A stretch of DNA of 64,000 nucleotides, taken from Rostratula benghalensis (lineage: Eukaryota; Chordata; Aves; Charadriiformes; Rostratulidae). Under the pieces are notes generated by a model. It did not search any database. It saw only the letters and a list, made by a program, of their open reading frames with translations, and was not told the origin of the DNA. This document shows, one piece after another, positions 13,259 to 27,109 of the stretch. Made by a program: the position numbers and the translations under genes. Each line of letters opens with the position of its first letter. The stretch's first letter is position 1. The DNA lies in assembly GCA_013399305.1 (NCBI GenBank), contig VXAI01000309.1:644290-708289 (forward strand), in the 5' to 3' direction.

Positions 13259-15333
13259 GGGTATTTTTAGCAGCAGCTTTGGAAAAGTGAAGTTGAAAAA
13301 GTGAGCCTTAGACTTTGTTCTGAAGGCAGAGAGATTTGTGGTCTTTCTTATTTCCTCTTATAATAAGATCCAAACCACTTGCCCCGATGCCAAGAAAGCC
13401 CCATCTCCAGTTCCCACAAGCTTCATCCTTGAGGCTGACAAGCTCATAGTTTCTGAAGGAACATGATTGTCAAAAGATGTCATCAATACAAGGACAGAGG
13501 TTCCCTCAGGCAAATCTGGAGTCATGTTCATCAGTGGTCTTGAAGATTAATAACAGGACCTTGATTTTGATCCAACATATTTATAATATCATAATAAATT
13601 TATTAAATACATTAGTTCATAAATTTTGTATTTTCTTTCAGATATAATTTGAAAATTGGGTTGCAGAACTAAGGAAGAAGAAGAAATTTATTGACTGCCA
13701 CTGAGTATGCTTAACTCATTGGAGTGTTAATTAGTTTCTACTTTGTCTTTATTCCAGGCACTCCCTGTTCACTAGCTTTTAGTTAATTGATGGTTTCTCT
13801 ATGGAAACAGGACAAATGGGAAAAAGCTAGGTAGGAATCTTTTGGTTTTTTTCCATTTGACATCTGAGAGAATTGACAGGCAAGTCTTGCTGTGGGAACT
13901 GGATTTATGTGTTACCCTTCTCCAGTTGTTTTTCCTGCTCCTCTGCTGGAGTTACCAGAAGAAGGTATGAGCCAGACTTTGAGTAGCTGTGACTTATAAC
14001 TCAGCATATCAACTTAAACAGAAGAAGAGGATGGTTTAGACTGACACGACAGACTCCAAGAACTGCCAACTGAGGAATCTGGTACACACTTGCTCCTCCT
14101 TCCTCTCCCACAGGGGCAGTAATTGCAGCATAAGGAAATGGTACTCATGCATGCACCAGCAACCAGGGCTTATCTGTCAACCCCTTGAGTCAGACATGGT
14201 GAGGCAAAACGAAGTCACAGCATATCAAGCTAGGTCTTTTCACATTCATGTTGAAAGAAGGTTAACACTTAGTTCAGAGGTGGCTAGTCATTTCTACGCA
14301 GGTTGTTTTCTTTCCCTCAAAGACAGGACTTTGGTGGCTCAACTACTAAGAGCTCTCTACCTTCCAATGAGTGTAACAATTTTCATTCTTTGAAATATTG
14401 CCAGCATGCATCCTAAATACTGATCTAAATGACTATTAGAGGCATTTTTATCTCACTTAATCATATAAAGCCCAAATTCTGAGGACTCAGCAACTTCTAC
14501 CAAACAGGACCCTGGTCTGACATTTGTACTTGTGTACTTTGGTGGACATCTTTAATTTCAATCTGCTGTTTCATTTTAAATTCACTAATAAATGTACATG
14601 ACATATAGATTGTATTTTATAATACTGATTGATGGTCTTAGCTCTATTTATGGTAAATCTCACACAACTGGTCACTAAAGTGAGTTCAACCTTTACCACA
14701 ATTTTTCATCATCCTTCTGACTGACATGGAAATTAAAAACTGTTGTTCTTGTACCATTTTATTCCCCACTTGGGGAAATGTATCTCCAGTTTATGCCTTC
14801 CTTATTTATTTTATCACTTTACTACAAGTGTTTATTTATTCCTGCTGTTTAGACCCACAATAGAACTGCTCAGCTGCATTTCCACATGCTCTTCTTATAC
14901 TTAAACTCCTAACGCACCATTTCAAAATAATGGATCAAGTTATTTAAACATTCCTTCCATGCTTTCATTTGCAAACATGTCCTTTCCAACCCACAGTGTT
15001 CTTTGCTTTCACTGACAGCTGCATACAGCCCAGCAGTTAGGTGGTAACAGGACCCCTACACTGAACAGGAGGAACAATAATGCGGAGGATCTTTCAATTG
15101 CCTAACTCCCAGCCTGCCAAGCAGCAGGAAGCTCTCCAGGACAATGCTGAGGCAGGAAACCTGTCAGATACAATGGGGTTTGCTGACTCGCTTGCTGGTA
15201 CCAGTTCCTTCATGATTTCTTTAATTTGGCCTTTTCCTGTTCCTTTCTGTGGTGCTGTCGGCATTGCTCTTTCTTGCCCATTTGTCAGCTTTGATGTTTT
15301 TAAGGTGTGCAAAGCCCATATGTCAGCAATGCC

Positions 15334-15334
<1 letters not shown>

Positions 15335-15370
<36 letters not shown>
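15335..15370 (+). repeat. Poly(A) run, 36 bases
   Basis: An uninterrupted run of 36 A, the longest homopolymer in the window. No recognisable retroelement lies immediately upstream. It may be a retroposon tail or a plain homopolymer. Confidence 0.95.
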
Positions 15371-15373
<3 letters not shown>

Positions 15374-18020
15374 CAACAAGAGCTTGTAGCAGCTTGACTG
15401 TCCTCTACCTTAAGGCTACCTGGCAATACCATAAGGCCCAATTCAGAAATAATATGTAGTGGAGTTTTAGTTCAAAGACTTTGAGGCTGGGATGATTAAC
15501 CTCCTTGGAATGTCAGGGCAGTCTTCTGCCCCACAGCCCAGGCAGGGACAAGCTCAGGTGGAACAGGTGACCATATTCCCACTCCACTCCCTAAATATCC
15601 CTCCAGGTATGTGAGTTGAGGAGGCAGAAAAGACAGATGAAATTGTGTGGTGCTATGGTGGAAGGACAGTAGATCTTCATGAGAGCACATCATATTAGCT
15701 TTACTGGACTGATGATACCTGGCAATGTGAATACTCTTATTGCCCTATAATTTTTCATTTAAAGCTTGTATTCAAAGAAAGACGTCAGTTTAAGGTTGGC
15801 AGACTTTAGTAAGAGTTAAAACCAAAGAACATTCCAGGAAAGCTGCTCTAGTGAAGACCCCAAAAGCAGGAATCCAGAACCTAGATGAATTCTGGGACTG
15901 AACTGGGGATTATTTTCCCCTCCCATTAAAGCTCTGCAGGAGGCTATTTACATAGATAATTTCTGAGTTCACTCAGCACCCTTTTTTGTTTTGGTAGTTG
16001 TTACTGTTGTTGTTTTACAAAATGGACCATGTTCTCTTACCCTCTCTACTTCCTAAAGTCAGTCATAAAGAATTGCCTACACATAACCCTTGAACTTGAA
16101 TTTGTAGTATCTTTCCTCCAGCTACCCTGGTATGGATTGATGGCCATGCTGCTTATGTCCAATACACCCCACAGAAACACCTAATGGACTTAGCAGACCG
16201 TTTAATGAAAGGAAAAGGGAGGACTGCCTGCCAGTTTCATGTATATNTGTAAGAAGCATTAAAGAAAAATTGACAGATTATTATAATAGTTGATAAGATT
16301 GAAACTGAGATTTAGTTTATAGAAAATAAAAATACATATTGATAGATTTTAGACTTCCATGTCAACAAAGAGAAATATCAACAGTGGTGGAAACCTCTCA
16401 GAGCAACCACATCCAAAATGGGGTAAGAATTGAAGAACATTTTGGAAAGTAGGGACTTGCAAAATTTCTTCAGAAGAGTAAGAACATTCCCTAATAAATG
16501 CTTATATAACAGTTTTGAAGAAATACTCATTATCATGAGGGTAACGTAGCATTCCTCTTTCAGAAAGGTTAGTTTTCTGTTTCTTAAACAAGATGTAAAT
16601 TTTGACAAGCAGCCAATGAAGCAATAAAATATATTAAAAGATATGGAAGCTTTCTCTGATTCAAAAGTCATTACAAGATAATTTGAAGCATATTGCAAGG
16701 GGTAGATTTCCTGTCTCTCTCCTCTGAAGAATTCTATTGTTTACCTCTGGAAGAAAGTATATGGTAACCAGGAAGGTTTCTCAACAGATGATGTGGTAAT
16801 TATAACAAAAAGGAAGGTCTGGCACAGGACCTTATTTCTGAAAGAGACACAAATAAAACAGTAGTGTTTTATCCTCAAAACAAATCAGGCAGAAGTCATG
16901 TCTAAAATGCTGTCTTGCCCCTTATTCAGCCAGAATGCATAAGATTTTCTTATGTAACAGAAAGTTAGAGACTTCAGAATTAATCACTGCTGGCTGAATC
17001 CAGAGGGGATCAAGAAGATGCAAGACAATGGCTTTTTGTGTAGATAACACACATGATTACGCTAGTTAAATCTACCTGATATCTAACTGTTCCTACAGTA
17101 ACAACTAGTACTGTGGCTGCTTTTGCCCATGTAGTATGTAAATCCCATAGACCTGGAGACAGAGATATCACAAGCCCTGCTTCAATCATGTAGGGCCTTC
17201 TGTACAAGGTACTGAATGAAAAGAAGCAATATTTGGTTAGATCCCTGCAAAGTGTTCAGGCTCCAGAGCTACACAACAGCTAGTCTAGCCAGGAATGTCT
17301 CCAGCCCTGGGACAGGGGAATCTCTGAGAAGCTGCTAGGAAATGGTGTGTAGAACAGGGCATAATAGGAGAAAAAAAGTAATCTGTATAGAAATTAAATG
17401 TCTTATAACACAATTTCAATTTCCAAAATAGCAAATTGTGACAGAAATAAGATTTTGTTCAAGTAATTATTTAAGATATGGGTTTTCTAATATCCCTTTC
17501 AGGTCTTCATACCCAACAAAAATACAGAGAAAGGAACTGTCAAAATGTCATTCTCTCAAAAGACCTAATACATAGTTGAAAATAATGTAGTTCACTTTAA
17601 AACTGAAAATGCAGTCTGTTCTCCATCATGAGGGAGAGCCTACAGACTGCATCACCTGGCAAGAGGAAGATGACACCAGAGTCCTCAGGCAAACCCCTCA
17701 TGCACTACACCTGGCTCCAGACCAAAAATAATACTGTGTTTGTTCAGGAACAGTACCTGAGTAAAAGAAACAAGAAGCATGTCTGAACGGAAGCGTATTG
17801 GCAAAGCTGACGCTGGAAACCTCAGTTGGAGGTTCAGCAAAAGCCAGGGCAGGAGGACAGTGTGTGACTGAGTGGGCATCCCATTAAACAGTGTGCACAA
17901 CCAGTATCAGAGAGGAGCAGAGGGCCAGTGCCTATGGTGAGGACAACCTAGACGTAGACCAGCTACCTTGCAACTAAAGAGCTCAGGCATGGAAAGTCCC
18001 CACAGTAAATCCTGTCTACT

Positions 18021-18057
18021 GAAAGAAAAAAAAAAAAAAGAGAGAGAAAAAAGAAAG
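18021..18057 (+). repeat. Purine-only A/G tract
   Basis: GAAAG, then 14 A, then GAGAGAG and AAAAAAG runs make a low-complexity purine stretch. Confidence 0.85.
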
Positions 18058-20766
18058 TAGGAGTCATTGCTGCAGAAGACTTATAGCACTTAATCTTAAT
18101 TTCAACAAGTTCCACCACTTCCCAACAAACCGGTGGAAAATAAAGCAGTTGTTGGTCTACCCCGTTCTACTAGTATCACTTCATGTGGCAACCCTCCTTT
18201 ATCATCTGTGCAGTACAAGAAACTCTGCTTTTTCTTGCTCTCCTCCATACATTGCATGCAGAATACAACCCTCACCACCCACAGTTTATACAGATTGTAG
18301 TTCCTTTCCTTTTAAAATGCTGTGACTTTACAGAATATTGAAACTGTGACAGAGTTGTTATGTCTCAAGAAAAGTGAGATAGTTATGTGATTCAACCAAG
18401 TTTACACATAAAAGGAGGAAAAGGCAGGAAAAGAAGAATGAAATTTATAGCTGTTTTTACTGGTAGCATAACTGTGGAGATCACAATGACCAGACAGTTC
18501 CCTGTATCAGTAGACCACAGGTGATTGGGTCCTTTTCCATTAGAAACAGCCCAAGAAATTACATCAGGTGAGAGCACGAAATAGAATGGAATAGTTACAA
18601 TAAGTGCATTAAGCAACCATGGCAGCACTGCACTGACTTCTGCTGCCCTCCTAAAACTTTCCAAATACTGCTGCTCTTGAAGAATAAGCACTGGTACACC
18701 CTGCCAATTCACAAAGGTAAATCATCCTTCCCCTCTCCTCAAATCATATGACATCACAGACATAGGACAGGTTGGAGTGAACCTATAAGACATTAAAAAA
18801 ATTACAACATAAATAATGGCTAGTAAAATGTTCCTTAGCAACCCCAAAAGGGGAGCTCTGGGGGAGGTAGTTATTAAAATGAACTTTGCAATCAAAGTAC
18901 ACAGGAGAATTGTTGGGAAGGAAATTTAATTTTGTAAGTTGCTGTCTTGTAGCAATAATCAAAATAACAACACTGCTGAGAGTTTCTCATTTCCTGCAGA
19001 CTGCCTAATTTGTGATTGTGGTAGCAATACGTTTCTAGAACAGCGGTGAAGAATTAGCTAGGGTTTTTTCCCCTTAATTTTTTCACAGTAGAGAAGTAGG
19101 GATTTCCAGCCCCCTCTTTAGTGTTTCTGAACATGCATCTTCATTCAGCAGGCAAAATTGGACCCCTCTGCCCTACGCAATTACATTTCTATGACTCAAA
19201 CTGGGTGTTTGTGTTTTATCCTGTTGATTAATAGCATTCACATTTAAATGGTCACAACCAGCCTTTGAAGTCATTAACACCCCATTAAGATGAATGGGGC
19301 AACTTCACACCTTTTGTTTCACTCTCCTAACTATGGAACCAACAAAACCGCAGCATATTGATTACAGAGTAAAGACTACATTCGCAGTCATTGAAGGAAA
19401 AAATATGGTTTAAATACAGGACAATGATTCAAAATTTGCTGAATAACTCTAGATAATTCCTGAAATTTCAGCACCTGGAGGGTCATTGTCACCTTAGTAA
19501 TAAGATAATGACATTTAAAGCACTAATGAGTTGAGCACAGTTTGCACCATGATGTAAATATTTGTCAGCGTGAAGTTTCCATTTAATATCTTCTTAGAGA
19601 AAATAGATAAGCATTTGCATCACCTAACTTCTCTGTAGAGAAAACATCTCCCCAGATTAAAATATTTGCTGACCCTGGTATTTATTCTTAGACATAAACC
19701 AATAATGTAATCCCTATTGTATCTCTCTATTCAGAATGCAGCACTGATACACGAAAATCTATTTAGAATTACGGGGGGAGGGGCAAAGGGAGGTGTTCTT
19801 CACAATGAATAAATAAAATCATATTGTGTCTGCAGTAATGTGCTTTATCCTATCTCAGCTAGGTAAGTCTTGCTCAGCAGAAATGTAATTTACATGGGCT
19901 TTTGGAACAATCTCTCTACACTGGGCTAATTTTGGGGTTTCTGCAGTAACAAAGAAGCTAAACTACATACTAGACAAAAAGTCAATACTCTTTGACCCGG
20001 TAAACTATGGAAGCTTTCCTATGATCACATTTAAACCAGTGCACTAAATTGATAGCAAATAAGCAACAAAACAGGAAAAAGGACACCGTTCAATTTCTGG
20101 CTTCAAGCCATCTTTGGCTTATTAATTTCCTCATAGGAAAAGGTGTTCCATCATTATTATAGAAGCAGGAAAATAGTACTCATTAATTTCTACAATATTC
20201 TACTTTACTCTAGAAAGTAGAAGGCAGGTACCTTCATCCCTGTGAGAAGCTGCAAGACAGTTTATAAAAGATAATAGAGATCAATGATTTTTCAGTGCAC
20301 TAGTCCATATTGGAATCAGGTAGTGAATTGGGATTTTTGGTATAGGAAAGAACTGTTCAGACTGAGTCATGTCAGCAGGTTAGCACAGCATTTAATTAAT
20401 CTTCTTTACATCACTGAAAACAAGTTAGGCATTTTTATTGCCTAGAGAGACACAAAGAGCAGCAGAGAGGCAAGGACTTGCCCAGGGCACCCAGCAAGTC
20501 AGTGGCAAAACTGCAATTGGGACTTGGAAACTCTTTTCACCCTGCTCCCATAAACAAACTTTCTAATGAACAGCACTCTGCACTGATTTGCTTTTATAAG
20601 GTTGTTCCTTGCTCTAGAACCCTTGTGTTGTGGTTCTCTCCCTGCCAGAGCAGAAGAAAAAAACAAATTATCTTTATCATTGGGTATTTAGAATGCAACA
20701 GACAAGCTGGTTGCAAGGAATCTTAATTTTGGTCTCAGTATGAAGAACTTGACCTATTATACAGTG

Positions 20767-20836
20767 CCAAAAGCAGAAAGGTGGCTCTGATTTCCTCAAC
20801 ACCAAAAGCAGAAAGGCAGCTCTGATTTTCTCCACA
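20767..20836 (+). repeat. 35-bp tandem duplication
   Basis: Two adjacent copies of a unit starting CCAAAAGCAGAAAGG and ending in CTCTGATTT-CTC. They start at 20767 and 20802 and differ at only a few positions, indicating a fairly recent local duplication. Confidence 0.85.
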
Positions 20837-21805
20837 GTGATCAAGTAACCTTCCTTAGGTGAAATATCTGACCTTCAGGCTGGTAGTTAATCCACTTGGG
20901 CAACTGGAAAGTGAATTATTCTGTAGCAAAGTATGACATTCCCCTTATTGTTCATTAAATACTTCCACAGCTTTTTTTGTTCCAAATCAGTAAATATACT
21001 TCCATTTGTGACTCTTGCTTTAAAACTATCATGACAAACATTCTGGTAATTTTCTGAAAATGTTAGTCAGAGAAAGCAATCTGGTTAAATTTAGTTAGTT
21101 TTAAGTGTGTTGCTCTGGGGTTCAGTGTGTTCTGGATGGAACTAACTTTGTATGAGTCATATAGATTTTATGATTTGCATATTTTTTTTTAATGCTCTCA
21201 GTCACATAGATATCCCACCAGAAGTCTATTTCAGGAGGCAAAGATGTAAACATCATTATGTACACTTTGCATTAAGTTTAAATAGGGACAATACAAAACC
21301 AAAAAATTCTTATTTCCTGTCTGGCTTTAGACTTTCTGTCCTTTATGAAACATGAAAAGAATCAATATTTTGCAGCAAGTCTGCATAAAATACAAAGAGG
21401 CTATAAGCTATGTGAAGTATGGCTACATTGGTTTAGAGTTTTGACATTATTTGGATAGAGAATTCTGTAGTATTTCATCTTGATTATAGAAACCTACAGA
21501 ATGCTCTGGGTGTTTCACCACATGCTAAGAGAGATGATGGGAGAAAACTGGCAGAAGTTATCTCTTCCCACCCAGTTTAACTGATTCAGACAAGGCAATT
21601 TTGTTGGAAGAGTCTGCTGGCAATCAATATGTCTCAGCTTGTTTCTATATGGCTTGCTGAGAGGGAGAGAACTGTTGGAAGAGAATCAAGACATGAAACT
21701 TTTTCTACTCTAGTTTAAAGCTTATGAAAGCAAATGATCTCCAGGGCACTATTCCTTTCACCTTGGTAAACATGCAACGAATCTAAATGAAAGAAAAACA
21801 GAAGG

Positions 21806-21833
21806 TCTCCTCCCTCCTTCTCCTCCTCCTCCT
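21806..21833 (+). repeat. (TCC)n-like pyrimidine tract
   Basis: CTCCTCC and repeated CTCCTCCTCC units make a short imperfect trinucleotide repeat. Confidence 0.8.
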
Positions 21834-24800
21834 TTTGCAGCAGGACTGAGTCTTACAGGCTGCACAGCAGTGTCTGTCTTGCTAGTCCTATAAAGCTCAA
21901 ATTTGTTTCCAAAATAAAATAAAAAATAATTTAAGACTGAAGATAACAAGAACAAAGGAAGAATATATTTCTTCCCCTTTTTTCAACATATGTTTTCAAA
22001 TTAAAAGACAGTACCTTGCCCTAGATGAACAAGTACAAGTTTGACAAAGGTGAATCAGTTCTGGCAGCTTCTTTGTTATTGCTAATGACAGGAACCCATT
22101 CTGCCTGTCTTTCTTGGCACCAGCTCCGGAAGTAAGTAAAAGAGCCTGGCTTTGAAAAACAAACAATTAGAGATGTTACTTGTTCTTAAAGAGCTATTTA
22201 ACAGTGTTTACTTATTGACCAAATATTTTTGTACATGATATAAATAAACCTGGCTTACTGAGCTCAGAAGGCAGTAAACACTATCAAGATTTTTACTTGA
22301 GGCATTTGCTTATTTACTTAATAATATTATAATGGATTGTCAGTAATTTAATCTGGCAACTCAGATAAATGTATAGCCCTCTGGAAATATAGCATCAGGT
22401 CAAAGAAGACAACTTTCTCTTTGTTCCCTTAGGGAACAAGCAGTGCCCCTAAAAATAGTATTTCATGCATATCCTCCTAAGGTTAAAGTGAAGCAAAAGA
22501 GCAGTAAAATTTACAAAAGCTCCAGTAAAGTACATTATACTTGGATTTTAATCAATAACACTGCACTTTTCTTCACTGGAGGTGTATCAGTTAGCAAATC
22601 ATCCCTGCCTGTTTAAGAAACACTTTTCTAAGAGCTGCCAGTGCACTCTGTCCTAGCTTTTTCTAAATCCATTGATCTCTTAGGGAAGATGATTTAATAT
22701 TGGTTGTTTGTTGGCTCAATGTTATAGACCAAGAAGACCAGATGCCATGGTTTAAATCACCATGGGCTGACTGTGACTAGAGGAAACTGAATATCAAAAC
22801 CAAAAGTTCCGCACCACATGAACAGCAGATAAAATGGTCAGATTCAGATTAGCTTAAATAAAAAGAGTAAATTATCATCCAATATTTTACATGATAGTTA
22901 TCTATCATTTTTTTTCATTCTGGTATGGGTTAGTGACAGACCATCAACTGTCAAGATAAATTTTTCCATGCCTGACTATTTTCCTTAAAAGTTACATATC
23001 TCTGAGAGAGAGAGAAATATTCCAAATCTGCTATAACTTTATTTGTCTGGTTCATACTAAACCAGGTAGGTGGTTACATTGATGCAGCAGGCCAAACTCT
23101 GACTAATGTGCAGTGAGAGGCACCACTGTGCACCAGGCGTATCCTGGTGGAAAGCTTTCCTCTTAATGTTGTGCTGACAAGGAGCCTGCAAGGGAGCAGT
23201 AGGAGTTTTTGTTTTTCTGTCATAAGGCTTGGGTTAAGAGCATTTTTAGATGCTCTGTCATGCTTCCCTTGCACCAGTCAATCCAATACAAGGATTTCAT
23301 TATCCCACTGCCATGGGACTATGACATGTAATACAAATAATGAAGAACAAACACATGGAGGCATGGATAACCCAACACAGGGTTATTGGCTAAGGGACTT
23401 CATCAGTCTACATATCTCTTGTCCCACCTAGGCTCCAGTTAGATTTGCCTGCCTCCTATTGCTCCCTCAGTGCAGTCTCCATGACTGGTACTTTACTCAA
23501 GAGTTTCAGTTAAAAAACATAGCCTGCTTTTTTCAGAAATGCATATGCATTTTCTCCTTTAGATATTCAAAGAATTAAAGTTAGTTGGTGCAGAAAATCA
23601 GTAGGTAGTTTTCTGTCTTATCTGAACTCCATAACATGGGGTAAAGACTAGGAGCAGGAATTACATTCCCCATTCGTTTGCACTGCATATTTTGGTAGGC
23701 TAGCATTCCACAAGGTCAGGTCAAAGAAGCAGGGAAAAAGTATATATGGAGGAGATCAGCCATGTGGATTCCGAACACAGTGGCTAGGATTCCCCCACAA
23801 GAAATTTTTCAGGAGCCTGAATTAACAAGGCCCATAGCACAATCCCAGCCTCCATAGCCAACTTTTAATTTCTTCTTCTGTGAGCCTCAATGCAGCACAG
23901 CAATGCAAACTCTTTTTTTCTTTCACCTGCATCAAAAACAAACTAGCTACAGTTAAGAAGAAAAATGTGTCTGTGGGGAAATGGTAAAAGCTTTTACAGG
24001 TAGTCACTCTATTTCAATGTGTATGTGAAAATATTCTCCTTGTTATACAGAGGCATGAAAACACAACAAAGCTGCTTAACGTTTGCTTGTAAAGCATAAG
24101 TACACACAAAGAACCTGCTCCTCCCTCCATGTAGTCTGAAATCTTGGAACCATGCTTAAAGCAATCTGCATGCTGTAATACAAAAACATGCTAGGACTAG
24201 CTGATAGAGGCAATTAGGAGTTTCCTCACTTTGTTGCTTCATCAAGCACTTTAAAGGAAGCTAGCATACTAATTTTTTTTCTAGATTTTTGGGGGGGTTG
24301 TTTTGTTTTGTTTTCCCTACAGAATGAAAGTGTGAAATGCTCTCACTTTGAAAATGCTGACTAATTCTAGAAGCCGCTCACAAGAGTGATCTGGTTACCC
24401 TGTTTTGAGAAAAAAAGAATCAGTTCTGGAGCAAATAGAAATTTGTCTACAACTCATTGATCGGAAAATATTCTGTGACATTACTATTATGATAATATTA
24501 GTATTATAGTAGACAGAAGGGACTCCACCCATGATCTTACTTCAGGGCATGGCACTAACACTTGATTCTTTCAGCATAACAGTGAGTAGTTGTAATGGTT
24601 AACAGTTAACCAAATAGTTTTATTTATATCATTGTGTTTGGGGGAACAAAAAGGAAAAATGTTGTTCAAAGAACTGCAATAAACTGCATGTTGCTTTTAT
24701 GATGAAGATTTAACTATTTAAATACACCTATATTTAGCAAATAAAATTTTTGTCTGCCATATCAGAACAATCTAAGAAATTTCACACCAAAAATAGAAAC

Positions 24801-27109
24801 CTGCTCCATATACGCCAGTATTCTGTCTCCAGCAGTGGTCAACATCAGAAACTTCTGAAGTAGGCAGCTGTCAGGTGACAGAGCATGACAGAGCATCTCT
24901 TCCTAACAATCACAATTGTGTTCTGCACTTGATGCTCAAAAATAAATTCCAAAATATAAGATTTTTTGTTTGTATTAAGTTTCTGGCCTGTGAATTGTAT
25001 TTTATGTCCATATCAAACTTATTGTTTAATGCAAATTTGTCTCTGAATTCTGGGTCTCAACACTATCCTGTGAAAATGAGACATAATTCTGCAAGACAGA
25101 AAAAAAGTGTTTCTTTTTTCTGTGCTGAATTTGTCATTTTTGAGGGCATCAAGTGTTTCCTTGTTCTTTCAGACTTGGCAATTTCTCCTCTCATTTTACC
25201 TAAAGATTTCAGTGTCTGAATCAAATGACAGACTTAAATGTGTGGTTAATGCTCAGGAGCTTAATGAACTGCAAGAAGGAAAAAGAAAAACAGGAGTGGC
25301 ATTGCTGCTTACTATATCTCAAACAGGAGTTGAAAAAACCACAACTAAGATGACACTAAATAGGGAAGAATGAAACAAAGCAAAAGTGCAGACAGAGCAA
25401 ATTGTTTATACAGCATATTGCCAGCAGAAGCAAGATAACTCCAGTAAAGATGTGGGCTCTCGCCTGCTTTACTTGTGCAATGAAGGTAGACATGAGAACA
25501 AATGAAAGAATTGTCCCTCAGGTTGGACTGCTACAACTTTACTTGGGTCAACATGCAAGGCACCATCTATATCTGGAAGGAAAAAATCAGAAGAGTCAAA
25601 GCCACCTGGTTGTCCACCAGTCCACCTGGACTCCAGGATCAAGTGTTCTTTGAGCAGAGATGGACCCTTAAACATTGGACCTTTCCAGCACTCAGTTTTG
25701 TCCACATCCCAGCAAAGATAGACTAACCTCTGCTTATCAGCATTCTCATTTCAGGGCTCCATGGGAGAGCTGCAGTGATGTATTATATAGCCTCCTCTAA
25801 ATATATTGTTATGATTTCATTTTTGCACTGAAATATAAAAACCCTTTTAAGTATTAGAAATATGATTTATATAAAAAGAAAGGTAATGGCTAGCCAAGAA
25901 GACTTTTATTTTTCTAATTTGCATTGAAAGCGACAGTCAAGCTATCAATACATTACTCTTCCTCCAGTACTCACTACAATTTGAGCTAGTGTTCATCAGT
26001 GCTTCTAAATTACTGGGAAGACTGTAGCTAATCATCCATTTCCTTATGTTTTCCAGCAGCCATGCCAAGATCATAAGTTGAAATAAGTCCCTTAAAACTA
26101 CAAAACGTGCTGCAACTAGCGGAAAATTTTCAGAAATGTGAGTTTAATTATCAGCTAAGAGATTGCAGTACAGAATATGTGCCAAAAGGAACCTTACAGT
26201 TGAGTGCAACTGATGATGTGATGAAGGACAGCTGACAAATCATCTCTGAGGAACAATTTCTCTTCTACTGAAGTCAATTAGAGCACAGGAAGGCATTTGG
26301 AGAATCCATTTCTTGTTCAGTCTAGTTTTCTCTGTGCAGTCACAAAATTAAGTTCACATTGTAGCTTCAAAACTCAAAAACTGCAGACCAGGCTGTAATG
26401 ATGGGATACACTGGTCTTTTCTGGACTTCCTTATGTAATGTCTGTGGGTGCCAGAAATGGTTTGAGGCATAACTGCCCCACACAGATAGGTGCTAATGCT
26501 GTCTGAAGGGAAGGGACAACAAAAATCAGGAAGAGAGCCTATCAAAACACATTTGCCCATAAAATCCCAGTAACAATACAATGTGCCCAAACCTGTCTTA
26601 AACAGAAAGCCCAAATCACAGAAAAATTTTCACAAACTATGTTCTAGTCCCGATACACTCTATTATAGATCAAATTCTCAATACAGTGTGAGAGCAAAGG
26701 CACAGCTCCCAGCACAGCCCCTTGGCATCAATTGCCCATGTCTGTTGGAGACTCCAGCTGCTGACCCAGACCACTCATCCAGCCTGCTACAATTCCACAA
26801 CACTGGGTCCACCAGCAGGTCAGGATATATCTCTGTTTACTCCAGAGCTCTCTGCTTCACTAGCCTGCAAATATCTTTGCTTGGGGTGAAAGCGTTTCTT
26901 ACAGATGATATCTTACCCAGCATGTTACTTGCAGCCAATAGCCTCCACTGCATGGAATGGCTTGTGCATCTCTTATGAGCACATGTCCATCCTCTGACAA
27001 TGTCACTTCTGTCCAGCATAGAGGGGACATCTGACAGGCTTCTGGCTCAGCAAGGCTATCCCACTCTGTTTGTCTTCTCAGCAGGTAGGGCACATAGGAA
27101 GTAAGAGAC

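Larger units (their letters stand above)
11791..27109. other. Intergenic, no gene recognised
   Basis: About 15 kb with two long A runs, a pyrimidine tract, purine tract, TCC tract and one 35-bp duplication, listed separately. A single ambiguous base is at 16246. Segments around 19170-19400 and 19490-19720 have the look of conserved non-coding DNA, but this is untested. No ORF has recognisable protein similarity. Confidence 0.55.

Noticed and set aside
15080..15397. 105-codon ORF ending in a lysine run
   Set aside because: The lysines are the translated poly(A) tract and the rest resembles no known protein.
25402..25726. Overlapping ORFs of 74-83 codons on both strands
   Set aside because: No family similarity, no splice context and no codon bias; probably chance in a slightly GC-richer stretch.
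26583..26978. 131-codon ORF
   Set aside because: No recognisable domain; low-complexity composition and no splice or promoter support.
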